A stretch of 64,000 bases of DNA, from positions 186,001 to 250,000 of the forward strand of contig CAWDLZ010000002.1 in assembly GCA_963803265.1 (NCBI GenBank). Direction: 5' to 3'. Source of the DNA: CAIKMD01 sp963803265. Lineage in GTDB: Bacteria > Pseudomonadota > Alphaproteobacteria > ATCC43930 > CGMCC-115725. A program made the position numbers and the translations under genes. Position 1 is the first letter of the stretch. Each line of letters starts with the position of its first letter. This document shows positions 54,216 to 62,669 of this stretch, in pieces. The notes below the pieces were generated by a model, which saw nothing but the letters and a program-made list of their open reading frames with translations, searched no databases and was not told where the DNA came from.

Positions 54216-55435
54216 GCGAGCTCCGCCGCTTCCATGCCGCGGATATGGACGATCTGGTTCGCCGCCGCGTCGCGGATGATGAATTTGGGATCGCGCCCCG
54301 ACGCGACCTCGTCCATCGCCTGGAAATAGAGCTTGCGCATGCTGGTCACGACGCCGTCATGCGCGCCGAGATGCTCGAGCGCGCGATCGACGATCGGGCC
54401 TTGCTCCTCGTTGGCCATCATGTCCTGCGGGATGTAGGACATATTGGGCGTCATCGGCGTGCGGTGCTTGTCAACTCCGATGCCCGAGATCGTGTCGGTG
54501 CGTTCGTAGTCGCGGAAATAGTCGTTATGCGCGCCCGGCGCCTCGGCGGTGACGTCGGGCCATTCATAGGGGCGCCCATCGGGCCAGCGCGGCGAGAAGC
54601 CGACGAGATAGCGCGTGGTGTGGGCGTCGTCGTTCGGCACGTACCAGGATTGATACTTCTGAATGAGGCCGCTGCCAGGCTGGTGCTCGTTCACGCGTAA
54701 GAATCCGGCTGGCATGAAGAAATAGGTATAGAGAACCATCATGCTGCCGTGAACCTTGTCGAACTGCGTCAGGTTCGGGACCAGCGACTTCTGCCATAGC
54801 CCGTATTCCGTCACGCGGTGCTCCATCCGCGGCTTGGGCATCGCGAACAGCTTCGACTTGATCTTCGACCAGGATGTCGCATGGAGATAAGAGAGATGCG
54901 CGGTGTCGATGGCACCCTCGACATGCTGGAGAAAATTCCCGCCGGCGCTGTAGCTATCCGTGGCCCGCGTGCCGTCCTCGCGCACCAGCGTCTCGAAATT
55001 GGGCAACAGCGGCATCTTCTCCGGCGGCCCCATATAGGCGAAGACGAGGCCGCCGAGATCGCGGCACGGATAGGCGGTCTGCCGCACCTTGTCCTTGAAA
55101 TTGCTGCCCTCGGGCTCGGCCGGCTGCTGCAGGCAGCGCCCCTCGACATCGAACAGCCAGCCATGGAACGGGCAGCGGATGCCGCCATCCTCGACGCGTC
55201 CGTAGGCGAGCGAGGTCAGACGATGCGGGCAGCGCCGGCCCAGCAGCCCCGGCCTGCCGTCCTCGTCGCGGAACAGCACCAGTTCTTCGCCGAGAATCTT
55301 CACCGCTTGCGGCTGGCCGCGCGGCTTCACGTCCTTGGCGAAGCCGACGGGGTGCCAGTAGCGCCGCAGCAGCTCGCCCATCGGCGTGCCGGGCCCGACC
55401 CGGCAGATGCGTTCGTTCTCTTCCCGGCTCAGCAT
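54212..55435 (-). CDS. Rieske non-heme iron oxygenase 7
   Basis: An intact 407-residue oxygenase component starting MLSREENERICRVGPGTPMG. Rieske ligands C69-x-H71 and C88-x2-H91 (CPFHGW, a Phe where the others have Tyr or Val-Tyr); triad D177, H180 and H185 in VEGAIDTAHLSYLH. Contains the long MTPNMSYIPQDMMANEEQGPIVDRALEHLGAHD segment typical of the vanillate/phthalate-like branch. Preceded on the same strand by the SDR gene and followed by the coupled NTF2-like gene. Confidence 0.92.
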   Translation of the reverse strand: MLSREENERICRVGPGTPMGELLRRYWHPVGFAKDVKPRGQPQAVKILGEELVLFRDEDGRPGLLGRRCPHRLTSLAYGRVEDGGIRCPFHGWLFDVEGRCLQQPAEPEGSNFKDKVRQTAYPCRDLGGLVFAYMGPPEKMPLLPNFETLVREDGTRATDSYSAGGNFLQHVEGAIDTAHLSYLHATSWSKIKSKLFAMPKPRMEHRVTEYGLWQKSLVPNLTQFDKVHGSMMVLYTYFFMPAGFLRVNEHQPGSGLIQKYQSWYVPNDDAHTTRYLVGFSPRWPDGRPYEWPDVTAEAPGAHNDYFRDYERTDTISGIGVDKHRTPMTPNMSYIPQDMMANEEQGPIVDRALEHLGAHDGVVTSMRKLYFQAMDEVASGRDPKFIIRDAAANQIVHIRGMEAAELA

Positions 55436-55462
55436 CTGTTCCTCCGCCCTATCTCCGAGGCG

Positions 55463-56366
55463 TCAGCTCTCGATCAGCTTGCCCTGTTCCTCGCCATACC
55501 GCGTCACGCGGATGCGGCGGGCGTAATCCGCGATATTGACGCCGGTATGGTCGCCGGGCCGCCAGCTCGGATATTTGTAGCGCAAGCCGCCATCGACGGG
55601 GATGTCGATTCCGGTGAGAAAGCTGGCTTCGTCCGAGGCGAGGAACACCGCCGCCCAGGCGATGTCGGAAGCGCGCGGGAATCGCTCGAGCGGGATCATC
55701 TTCAGAAAGTCGTCGCGCGAGTAATAGGAGCGCGTCTTCGGCGGCTTGAAGTCGGGATCGAAAATCTCGTCGCGCATGATCGTCCATAGATTGTGCTCCA
55801 TCGCGCAGGGCGTGATGGTGTTGACGCGAATCTGGTCATGGGCGAGGTCCATCGCCGCCGAGCGCGAAAAATTCAACAGCGCGGCCTTCGCCGCCGTGTA
55901 GGCCGCGCCCGAGGCTTCGCCGAAATGCGCGGCCGTTGAACAGGATGTGGATGATGCTGCCGCGTCTCTGGCCGGCGATCATGGCGCGCGCCGCGTGCTT
56001 CGATGTCACCATCCCGGCGGTCGGATAGCTCGTCAGCGTCTCGGTCCATTTCGCGAGGTCCATGTCGACGAGCGGGCTCCAATGGAGCTTGCCCGAGGTG
56101 TTGACGGCGATGTCGAGCTGGCCGAACCGCTTGACCGTTTCGCCGACGGCCCGAGAGACGTCGTTCTCGTCGAGCGCGCTGCCAGCCACGGCGAACGCGT
56201 CATAGCCGCGCGAGGCAATGAAGGACGCGGTCTCCTCGGCGACCTTGGCGTCGATGTCGCTGACGCAGATCTTCGCCCCTTCGCGCGCCATGAAATGAGC
56301 GATCGTTCCGCCGATATTCGGCCCGGCGCCGAAGACGATGGCGGTCTTTCCCTTCAATCGGTCCAC
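55463..56366 (-). CDS. Short-chain dehydrogenase/reductase (one-base frameshift)
   Basis: About 300 residues. The nucleotide-binding turn is GAGPNIGG near residue 14, followed by DIDAKVAEE and NTSGKL (NAG-like). At about 55937 an extra T breaks the frame; removing it gives HILSTAAHFGEASGAAYTAAKAALLNFSRSAAMDLA, which restores the active-site YxxxK (YTAAK) and the upstream serine. The C-terminus DIPVDGGLRYKYPSWRPGD is typical. In ring-hydroxylating pathways such enzymes dehydrogenate cis-diols or alcohols. GTG 56366 preceded by AGGAG. It probably begins a transcript with Rieske 7 and the NTF2-like gene. Confidence 0.87.
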
Positions 56367-56447
56367 GGGGATTCTCCTGCGGCGTTGCTTTCGTCGCGGA
56401 CTATAGCGACCGGAGGAGGTAATGCCTCAGATTGAATTTCCGGTACG

Positions 56448-58149
56448 GGCCCAGGCTGTGTGGAAACGTTTTTCGCTCTAAAAAAAGCGCACGCACCCGG
56501 GCGCGGTAGATCTCGATGCGACCGTCTGAGCCCATTTTGCTGCATCGAGTCAGGAATCGATCCTGGCGCAACCTCGAGCCACGCTGAGCGACCTGAACGG
56601 TCACACGGCGCGCACAACAGTACACGCTCCTCAAGCCCGGATCGCCGCGAGGAGCGGTTTGATCCCAACGATGTTCATCACGCGCGTGAGGTTGTAGGCG
56701 AGCACGTGCAGCGCCATCTCGGCCGCCACCTTCGGCAGCGTCTTCATCAGAAAGTGCGTCGCCCCCATCCGCATCTTCAGCGTGCCAAACGGATGCTCGA
56801 CGGTTTCGCGGCGCACACGCATGGCCTGCGGGTTCTGATCGAGCCGCGTCTGCGCGGCCTCGACAACGTGTTCGTGTTCCCAGCGTTTGATGCGGCGCTC
56901 GTTGGCCGTTGTGCACTGACCCTTGAGCGGGCATGTGCGGCACGCCTTCGTCAAGTAAATCCGCATCTTCTGGCCATCCTCATCAGCGGTGAAGTGGTGT
57001 GCCAGGTTCTCGCCGGCCGGGCAGCGATAGACATCGTTTTCGGCCGAATAAACAAAATCAGGTTTCCCAAAGCGGCCTGCCGACTTGGCGCCCGAGGTTT
57101 GCGGCTTGGGTAGTGTGACCGCGACGCCGGCCTGTTCGCATGCCAGGATTTCCTCACCTTTAAAGTAGCCCCGATCCGCAACGACGTCCAAGTTATCGCT
57201 GCGCAGCGCAGCTTTTGCCGCCTGCGCCATCGTCGCCAGTTGCGATCTATCCGTGCCGACGTTGATGACCTCGTGTGCGACAATCAGATGGTTCGTGGTG
57301 TTGACCGCACTTTGCACGTTGTAGGCCACCATGCCTGAGCCGCGACCGCTCGTTGCCATCGAGCGGCAATCGGGATCGGTCAGCGATATTTGCTTGTCGG
57401 GCGAAGCGAGCAATGCCTTTTCAATCGCGGCCAGCCGCTGCACTTCTTCTTCAAGCTTCGCCAGCTTTTCCTTAAGCCGCGTCTTGATCAGCAGCACCGT
57501 TTCTGACGGCTCTTCTCCTGCGGCAGTCTGGCGGTCGGCGGTGTCGAGTTGGCTCATGTAGCGCGCCACGCTCTCTTCGATCTGCTTCTGGCGGCGCTGG
57601 ATCTTGCCCTGCGTGAAGTTGTTGTCGCGACTGTTCACGGCCTTGAACTTGCTGCCATCGATGGCAACGCTGGCCTTCGCCAGCAGGCCCATCTTGCGGC
57701 ACAACTCAACGAATTGCACGCAAACCTTCCTGATCGCGGGACCATTGTCCTTGCGGAAGTCGGCGATGGTTTTGTGATCCGGCGCGAGCCGCCCCGTCAG
57801 CCACATCACCTCGAGATTGCGGCCAGCCTCACGCTCCAGCCGCCGGCTCGATTGGACCCGGTTGAGATAGCCGTAAATGTAGAGCTTGAGCATCGGCGAA
57901 GGATGGTACGCCGGCCGGCCGGTCGCTGCCGGATCGACGCCATCGAACCCGAGGTCGCGGAGTTCCAATGCATCGACGAACACATCGACCGCGCGAACAG
58001 GATTGCTCTCCTCCACCCAATCATCAAGGCATTCCGGCAACAGCGTCGTCTGCTGGCGATCCGCCCCTTGAATGAAACCCTTCATCATCCCCCCGCGTGA
58101 TCCAGCAAAAGAATCATATCATCGATGGGGTTTCCACACAGCCTGGGCC
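56448..58149 (-). mobile_element. IS1182-family insertion sequence, complete
   Basis: A 1.7-kb element with perfect terminal inverted repeats: GGCCCAGGCTGTGTGGAAAC at 56448-56467 and its complement at 58130-58149. If the true ends are CAGGCTGTG (56452) and CACAGCCTG (58145), the flanking GGCC on each side would be a 4-bp palindromic target duplication; otherwise ACG on both sides is the only match. It separates the SDR start from the secreted protein genes without disrupting a recognisable frame. Confidence 0.9.
56631..58088 (-). CDS. IS1182-family transposase
   Basis: An intact 485-residue DDE transposase. Domains: N-terminal DUF772-like region (SNPVRAVDVFVDALELRDLGF, then YHPSPMLKLYIYGYLNRVQSSRRLE), RLAPDHKTIADFRKDN, AIDGSKFKAVNSRDNN with the first aspartate, VADRGYFKGEEI with the second, and HPFGTLKMRMGATHFLMKTLPKVAAEMALHVLAYNLTR as the C-terminal helix. 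A cysteine-rich CPAGENLAHHFTADEDGQKMRIYL-CPLKGQC insertion is characteristic. No stops or shifts: the only clearly active-looking transposable element in the window. Confidence 0.93.
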   Translation of the reverse strand: MMKGFIQGADRQQTTLLPECLDDWVEESNPVRAVDVFVDALELRDLGFDGVDPAATGRPAYHPSPMLKLYIYGYLNRVQSSRRLEREAGRNLEVMWLTGRLAPDHKTIADFRKDNGPAIRKVCVQFVELCRKMGLLAKASVAIDGSKFKAVNSRDNNFTQGKIQRRQKQIEESVARYMSQLDTADRQTAAGEEPSETVLLIKTRLKEKLAKLEEEVQRLAAIEKALLASPDKQISLTDPDCRSMATSGRGSGMVAYNVQSAVNTTNHLIVAHEVINVGTDRSQLATMAQAAKAALRSDNLDVVADRGYFKGEEILACEQAGVAVTLPKPQTSGAKSAGRFGKPDFVYSAENDVYRCPAGENLAHHFTADEDGQKMRIYLTKACRTCPLKGQCTTANERRIKRWEHEHVVEAAQTRLDQNPQAMRVRRETVEHPFGTLKMRMGATHFLMKTLPKVAAEMALHVLAYNLTRVMNIVGIKPLLAAIRA

Positions 58150-58246
58150 ACGAGGAGACGAGCGATGCTCGCCCAAGAACAGAGGATAGGCGCAGCTTAG
58201 GCTTCGCCCGAGTGAGCGGGCGAAACAGGCCCCGTGCGCGCCCTCC

Positions 58247-58750
58247 TTACCCTGCCTTGGCCCGAACTGGGCGCTGGGGTCTGCGGCTGAACACGCGGTC
58301 GGCATTCTTCTTTTGCGCGTCCGACATGACGGCGTAAAGCGCGTCGAAGGATTTGGAGAGCTCGGCAAGCCCTTGGGCGTGCGCCTGGGCGATCGCCTGA
58401 TAGGCGTGAAGATCCTCCGGTGCCGTCATCGTCTTCGCCTTCCTCTCGCGGTCGACGATGAGGGCGCCGGTGGTCTTGGCGTCGTCGCGCATCGTCTGCG
58501 CGAAAGCGTTCCATTGCGGCGCCTCGGCCGCGGTGATCTTGAGCTGGTCGTGGAGAGACTTGATGCGCGTCTCGACCGCGGTGGCGGGCGCGGCCGTCGG
58601 CGGCGCCGGATTTGCAGCGGGCGAAGTGGCCTGGGAAGCGGGTGCCGATTGTGCGGTTGCGAGCGTCGGCTGAAGGAGAAAAACTGCGCCCAACACCACC
58701 GCCGCCGCTGCGAGGATAGAGTTCGTTCGAGCGTTGGAAAGGATCGTCAT
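58247..58750 (-). CDS. Periplasmic LTXXQ/Spy-like protein
   Basis: A 167-residue protein with signal peptide NSILAAAAVVLGAVFLLQPTLATAQ, an Ala/Pro-rich linker (ASQATSPAANPAPPTAAP), and a helical domain ETRIKSLHDQLKITAAEAPQWNAFAQTMRDDA, then AHAQGLAELSKSFDALYAVMSDAQKKNADRVF. The two L-x-I/A-x-x-E/Q-type segments match the LTXXQ repeats of Spy/CpxP, which act as periplasmic chaperones or stress sensors. Start ATG 58750 begins the signal. Common in Hyphomicrobiales. Intact. Confidence 0.8.
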   Translation of the reverse strand: MTILSNARTNSILAAAAVVLGAVFLLQPTLATAQSAPASQATSPAANPAPPTAAPATAVETRIKSLHDQLKITAAEAPQWNAFAQTMRDDAKTTGALIVDRERKAKTMTAPEDLHAYQAIAQAHAQGLAELSKSFDALYAVMSDAQKKNADRVFSRRPQRPVRAKAG

Positions 58751-58800
58751 CTGCGTTTCTCTCCTCGGTTTCGTGCTCAGGGGGTTCATGCCGGGCATGC

Positions 58801-59139
58801 TTAGCGATGGCCGCGCGGCGCGGGACGCCCGTGACCGTGGCCGCCGCGGCCTGCGCCTAAGGCGCCGACGAGCGCGCCAAGCCCCACGCCAATGGCTAAT
58901 CCGTCGATCACGGCGGGCGGCTGATAGACCGGGGGCGCCACGTCGTAAACCGGCGGCGGGGCGGCATAGACCGGCTGCTGGTTCGGATAGCAATAGCCGT
59001 CGCTGGCGTAATAATAGCCCGCGGGACAACTCGGTGGCGTCTGAGCCGCAGCGGGCGCTGCCCCCGGCACGGTACTGAGCGCCAGCGACGCAGAAGCCAG
59101 AAGTGCCGTCATCATTCTTGGACCGTAAGCGCGCGGCAT
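58801..59139 (-). CDS. Small secreted Pro/Gly-rich protein
   Basis: A 112-residue protein: signal peptide MMTALLASASLALSTVPGAAPAAAQ, a CPAGYYYASDGYCYP segment with two cysteines, a proline/tyrosine-rich repeat (QPVYAAPPPVYDVAPPVYQPPAV) and a glycine-rich hydrophobic end (GLAIGVGLGALVGALGAGRGG). Such proteins are frequent in alphaproteobacterial envelopes and have no known function. It lies on the same strand as the LTXXQ gene, 50 bp upstream. Confidence 0.65.
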   Translation of the reverse strand: MPRAYGPRMMTALLASASLALSTVPGAAPAAAQTPPSCPAGYYYASDGYCYPNQQPVYAAPPPVYDVAPPVYQPPAVIDGLAIGVGLGALVGALGAGRGGHGHGRPAPRGHR

Positions 59140-59353
59140 GGCCGGCTCCTCCTCTCGCGCGAGATCAGAACGACCCTTCGCGCCCGACTCTCCCTTTACA
59201 ACGTTGAAAGTATGCCCCCGTTCCGCTCGGCTGACAAGAAACCGAAGCGCGACCTGAGGGGCTCGCGCCTCGACAATGAAATCGGCGCTCCATATACTCC
59301 GGCCCCAGGCATTGCTGCTATCGCGTCCCATCCATCACGACCCGGAGTCGTCG

Positions 59354-60533
59354 ATGACCGAAGCCGCCGAACTTTCCATGGCCGAGAAACTGGCTCTCCT
59401 GCCGCTCGCTTCGCGCGGCACGGAAATGGGCCGCTTGCTCCGCACTTTCTGGCACCCGGTCGCGCGCTCGAAGACGGTCGCCGCGGGCGAGGCAAGGGCG
59501 CTTCGCGCGTTCGGCGAAGACCTGACCCTCTATCGTGGGACGAGCGGCCGCGCCTATCTAGTCGGCGGGCGCTGCGCCCACCGGCTGACGGTCCTCCACA
59601 CCGGCACGATCGAGGGCGACGAGCTTCGCTGCATGTACCACGGCTGGAAATACGATGGGACGGGACAATGCGTCGAGCGCCCGGCCGAAGAGGATGTGGG
59701 GCTGCCCAACGTCAAGATCGCCGGCTATCCGGTCCACGAATATTCGGGCCTCGTCTTCGCGTATCTAGGGAACGGAGCGCCGCCCGAATTCGACCTGCCG
59801 CGCAAGGATGCGTTCGAGGCCCCGGGCACGGTCCTTCTCGTCAAAGAGGAAACCTGGCCCTGCAACTGGCTCCAAGCTGTCGAGAACTCGCTCGACGCCC
59901 TGCATGTCAGCTTCGTCCATCGGACCGGCGCCGTTGGCACCTTCGGCGAGGCCGTCACCGCGAAGCTGCCGAAGCTCGAATATTTCGAGACGGCGTCGGG
60001 CATCCGTCAGATCGCGACGCGCGGCAAGACCAACGTGCGCGTCAGCGACTGGACCTTCCCCAACAACAATCACATTCTCCAGCCGACTTTTTCGGCCGAC
60101 GATCCTTGGATGCATATCGGCCAGTGGAACGTGCCGGTCGATGACGAGCATACGACGAAGTTCGTCATCTACGCGCGCGAATCGGCGGGCGAGGCCGAGG
60201 ATCGCCGCTTCATCGACTATTTCGAAAAGAACGCGGAAAACTACGATTCCTCGACCCTGCACGACCAGCTTTTTCACCAGCATAAATATCCGGAAGACCA
60301 CTTCGCGCAGCTCACCAGCGCGCAGGATTACGTCGCCCAAGTCGGCCAAGGCGCGATCGTCGATCGCACCCAGGAACGGCTCGGCAAGTCGGACGCCGGA
60401 ATCGTGTTGCTGCGCCGGATCTATTGGCGCGAAGCTCGACGCGCTTCGCCAAGGGCGCAAGGCGAAGCAATGGACCCGTCTTAGGGAAGCGGTCGAGCTC
60501 CCAACTCAGAGCATGTCCGACGCATCGGCCTAG
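59354..60533 (+). CDS. Rieske non-heme iron oxygenase 8 (C-terminal one-base frameshift)
   Basis: About 392 residues. Rieske ligands C74-x-H76 and C93-x2-H96; triad D181, H184 and H189 in VENSLDALHVSFVHR. It belongs to the same branch as oxygenases 1 and 2 (GRCAHR...CMYHGWKYDGTGQCVERP and LTSAQDYVAQVGQGAIVDRTQERLG). At about 60432 an extra A (GAAGCTC for GAGCTC) diverts the end; without it the C-terminus is RELDALRQGRKAKQWTRLREAVELP and stops at TAG 60531-60533. It opens a colinear set with the HD-domain, DUF3500 and binding protein genes. Confidence 0.9.
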
Positions 60534-60634
60534 CGTGTCGCCGGCCCGGCGCAATTGCGGGGCTTCGCTCTACGGTTTAGACTGATCGTCAACAGGTTGA
60601 CGACGTGAACCGGACGGACGGGAGGGATGGCACC

Positions 60635-61396
60635 ATGGCAGCCGATCTATCGATGACCGAGCGCGCCGACGCGCTCGAGCAGAAGATGAGCGACGAGCTC
60701 GATTTCATCTACACCCACTCGGCGCTCCACAACATGGAGGATGGTGTGCTCGGTGCCAGCGGCATGGGCCTCGAGAATCAGCATCGTCATCCCGGCAAGT
60801 TGTTCCTCATCGGCGACGATCCGCGCCTCCCGAAGATGCCGAAGAAGCCGACGCTCTTGGATTTCTTCGAGTTCCGTGCCCGCGGCACCAACCACTTGCT
60901 GCAAAGCGGGATGCACGCGCTGAAGGCCGGCATGCCCGAGACCACGATCCTGGCCTGCCTCGTGCACGACATCGCGAATGCTTTGTTCATCAAGAGCGAT
61001 CACGGTTATTGGGGCGCGCAACTGGTCGAGCCCTATGTCGCCGAGGAGGTCAGCTGGGCGATCCGCGCGCATCAGGCGCTGCGGTTCTACCCCGACGAAT
61101 CCGTCGGCTATAAATATCCCGTGCTCTACACCAGCTATTTCGGCGCCGATTACGTGCCCGACGAATACATCCGGGAAGCCTACAAGAAGGCCCGCGCCCA
61201 TAAATGGTACATGACGTCGCGGATGATCACCGTCCACGACATCTATTCCTTCGATCCCAACGCCAAGGTGAGCTGGGATCCCTTCATCGACATCATCGGC
61301 CGCAATTTCAAGCAGCCGGAAGAGGGGCTGGGCTTCGACAACAGCCCGGTCGCCCATATGTGGCGCACCATCATCCGGCCGACCAAGTATCTCTGA
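60635..61396 (+). CDS. HD-domain protein, possible di-iron oxygenase
   Basis: A 253-residue protein with the metal-binding histidines of an HD domain: H87 (TNHLLQSG), H111-D112 (ACLVHDIAN), H123 (KSDHGYWGAQL), H146 (IRAHQAL) and D202 (TVHDIYSF). This order (H...HD...H...H...D) is that of the HD subgroup containing mixed-valent di-iron oxygenases such as PhnZ and myo-inositol oxygenase, as well as phosphohydrolases. The N-terminal FIYTHSALHNMEDGVLGASGMGLENQHRHPGK is not familiar. Placed between a Rieske oxygenase and a DUF3500 gene on the same strand, with GGGAGGG before ATG 60635. Oxygenase activity is a hypothesis. Confidence 0.68.
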   Translation: MAADLSMTERADALEQKMSDELDFIYTHSALHNMEDGVLGASGMGLENQHRHPGKLFLIGDDPRLPKMPKKPTLLDFFEFRARGTNHLLQSGMHALKAGMPETTILACLVHDIANALFIKSDHGYWGAQLVEPYVAEEVSWAIRAHQALRFYPDESVGYKYPVLYTSYFGADYVPDEYIREAYKKARAHKWYMTSRMITVHDIYSFDPNAKVSWDPFIDIIGRNFKQPEEGLGFDNSPVAHMWRTIIRPTKYL

Positions 61397-61409
61397 CCTG
61401 GCCGTCAGG

Positions 61410-62666
61410 ATGCCGCGGCCGGATTATCGCCCTTTTCTGCCTTCGCCCGCGCAATCGAAAATCGCGGGACCGACGGCGCGCGCCCATGCCGATGCCCGCC
61501 GGCTCAGCCCGCGCGGACGCGAGAATGCCGCCCTGCGCGAAAAGCTGCTGGCCGAGACTTTCACGGGCATCACGACGGATGGCAAGATCATCCCCGATCT
61601 CTTCTCGCTCGCGCCCAATGGGGCGCCGACCGAGGCGATGATCGACGCGGTGAACGGCGTGCTCGGTCGGCTCGCGCCCGGTGAGCGCGCGGCCATGAGT
61701 TTTCCCGGCGATTCGAATCACTGGCGGCGTTGGCAGAACACCGAGCTCTACCTCGAGGATTACGGGCTGCGGCTCGAGGAAACCTCGGATGCGGTTCGCG
61801 ATGGCGTAATGGCGGTGCTCAGCGCGAGCCTCAGCGCCCAAGGCTACGGCATGTCGCGCGACGTGATGCGGCTCAATCGCTTTCTCGGCGACCTCATCGG
61901 CGCGCCGCAGATCCTCGGCGAGTGGAGTTACACTTTTTGCGTTTTCGGAGTCCCGTCGCGCGTCGAGCCCTGGGGCTGGCAGCTCTTCGGCCATCACCTC
62001 AGCCTCAACTGCTTCGTGCTCGGCGGCCAGATGACGCTGACCCCAAGCTTCATGGGCGCCGAGCCGTCCTATGCCGATACCGGCCCCTACGCGGGAACGA
62101 GCCTCTTCGAGGACGAGGAGCGCGAAGGCTTGGCGCTCATCCGCTCGCTCTCGCCGGCGCAACAGGCCCGCGCCATCGTCGCCCATTCGATGGTCGGCGG
62201 CGACTTGCCGCCGGGCCGCCGCCACTTCGCCGACAATCTGCATCTGGCCGGCGCGTTTCAGGACAATCGGATCATCCCCTATGAAGGGATCGCGGCGGCG
62301 GAGTTCTCGAGCGTGCAGCGCCGCAACCTGCTCGACCTCATCGCGCGCTACATCGCGCCGCTGCCGGCCGCGCCGCTCGCGCAGCGGATGGCGGAAATCG
62401 AGCGCCACCTCGCCGAGACGCGCTTCTGCTGGATCGGCGGCAGCGACGAGACCAGCGCCTTCTACTACCGCGTGCAAAGCCCGGTGGTGCTCATCGAGTT
62501 CGATCATCACATCGGCGTCTTCCTGACCAATGCCGAGCCGGCGAAATTCCACGTCCATACCATCGATCGCACGCCCAACGGCAACGACTATGGACGCGAT
62601 CTCCTCCGCCGCCATTACGAAGAGGCGCCGCACCATCGCATCGAGCCCAAAGGCGAAGGCGCTTGA
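61410..62666 (+). CDS. DUF3500 protein
   Basis: A 418-residue protein of the DUF3500 family. Characteristic segments: FPGDSNHWRRWQNTELYLEDYGLRLEE, GEWSYTFCVFGVPSRVEPWGWQLFGHHLSLNCFVLGGQMTLTPSFMGAEPS, and WIGGSDETSAFYYRVQSPVVLIEFDHHIGVFL with HTIDRTPNGNDYG. Conserved H (GHHLSLN), D and H (EFDHH) suggest a metal or catalytic site, but no biochemical role is established. There is no signal peptide. ATG 61410 lies 13 bp after the HD gene stop, pointing to one transcript. Intact. Confidence 0.83.
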   Translation: MPRPDYRPFLPSPAQSKIAGPTARAHADARRLSPRGRENAALREKLLAETFTGITTDGKIIPDLFSLAPNGAPTEAMIDAVNGVLGRLAPGERAAMSFPGDSNHWRRWQNTELYLEDYGLRLEETSDAVRDGVMAVLSASLSAQGYGMSRDVMRLNRFLGDLIGAPQILGEWSYTFCVFGVPSRVEPWGWQLFGHHLSLNCFVLGGQMTLTPSFMGAEPSYADTGPYAGTSLFEDEEREGLALIRSLSPAQQARAIVAHSMVGGDLPPGRRHFADNLHLAGAFQDNRIIPYEGIAAAEFSSVQRRNLLDLIARYIAPLPAAPLAQRMAEIERHLAETRFCWIGGSDETSAFYYRVQSPVVLIEFDHHIGVFLTNAEPAKFHVHTIDRTPNGNDYGRDLLRRHYEEAPHHRIEPKGEGA

Positions 62667-62669
62667 GGG

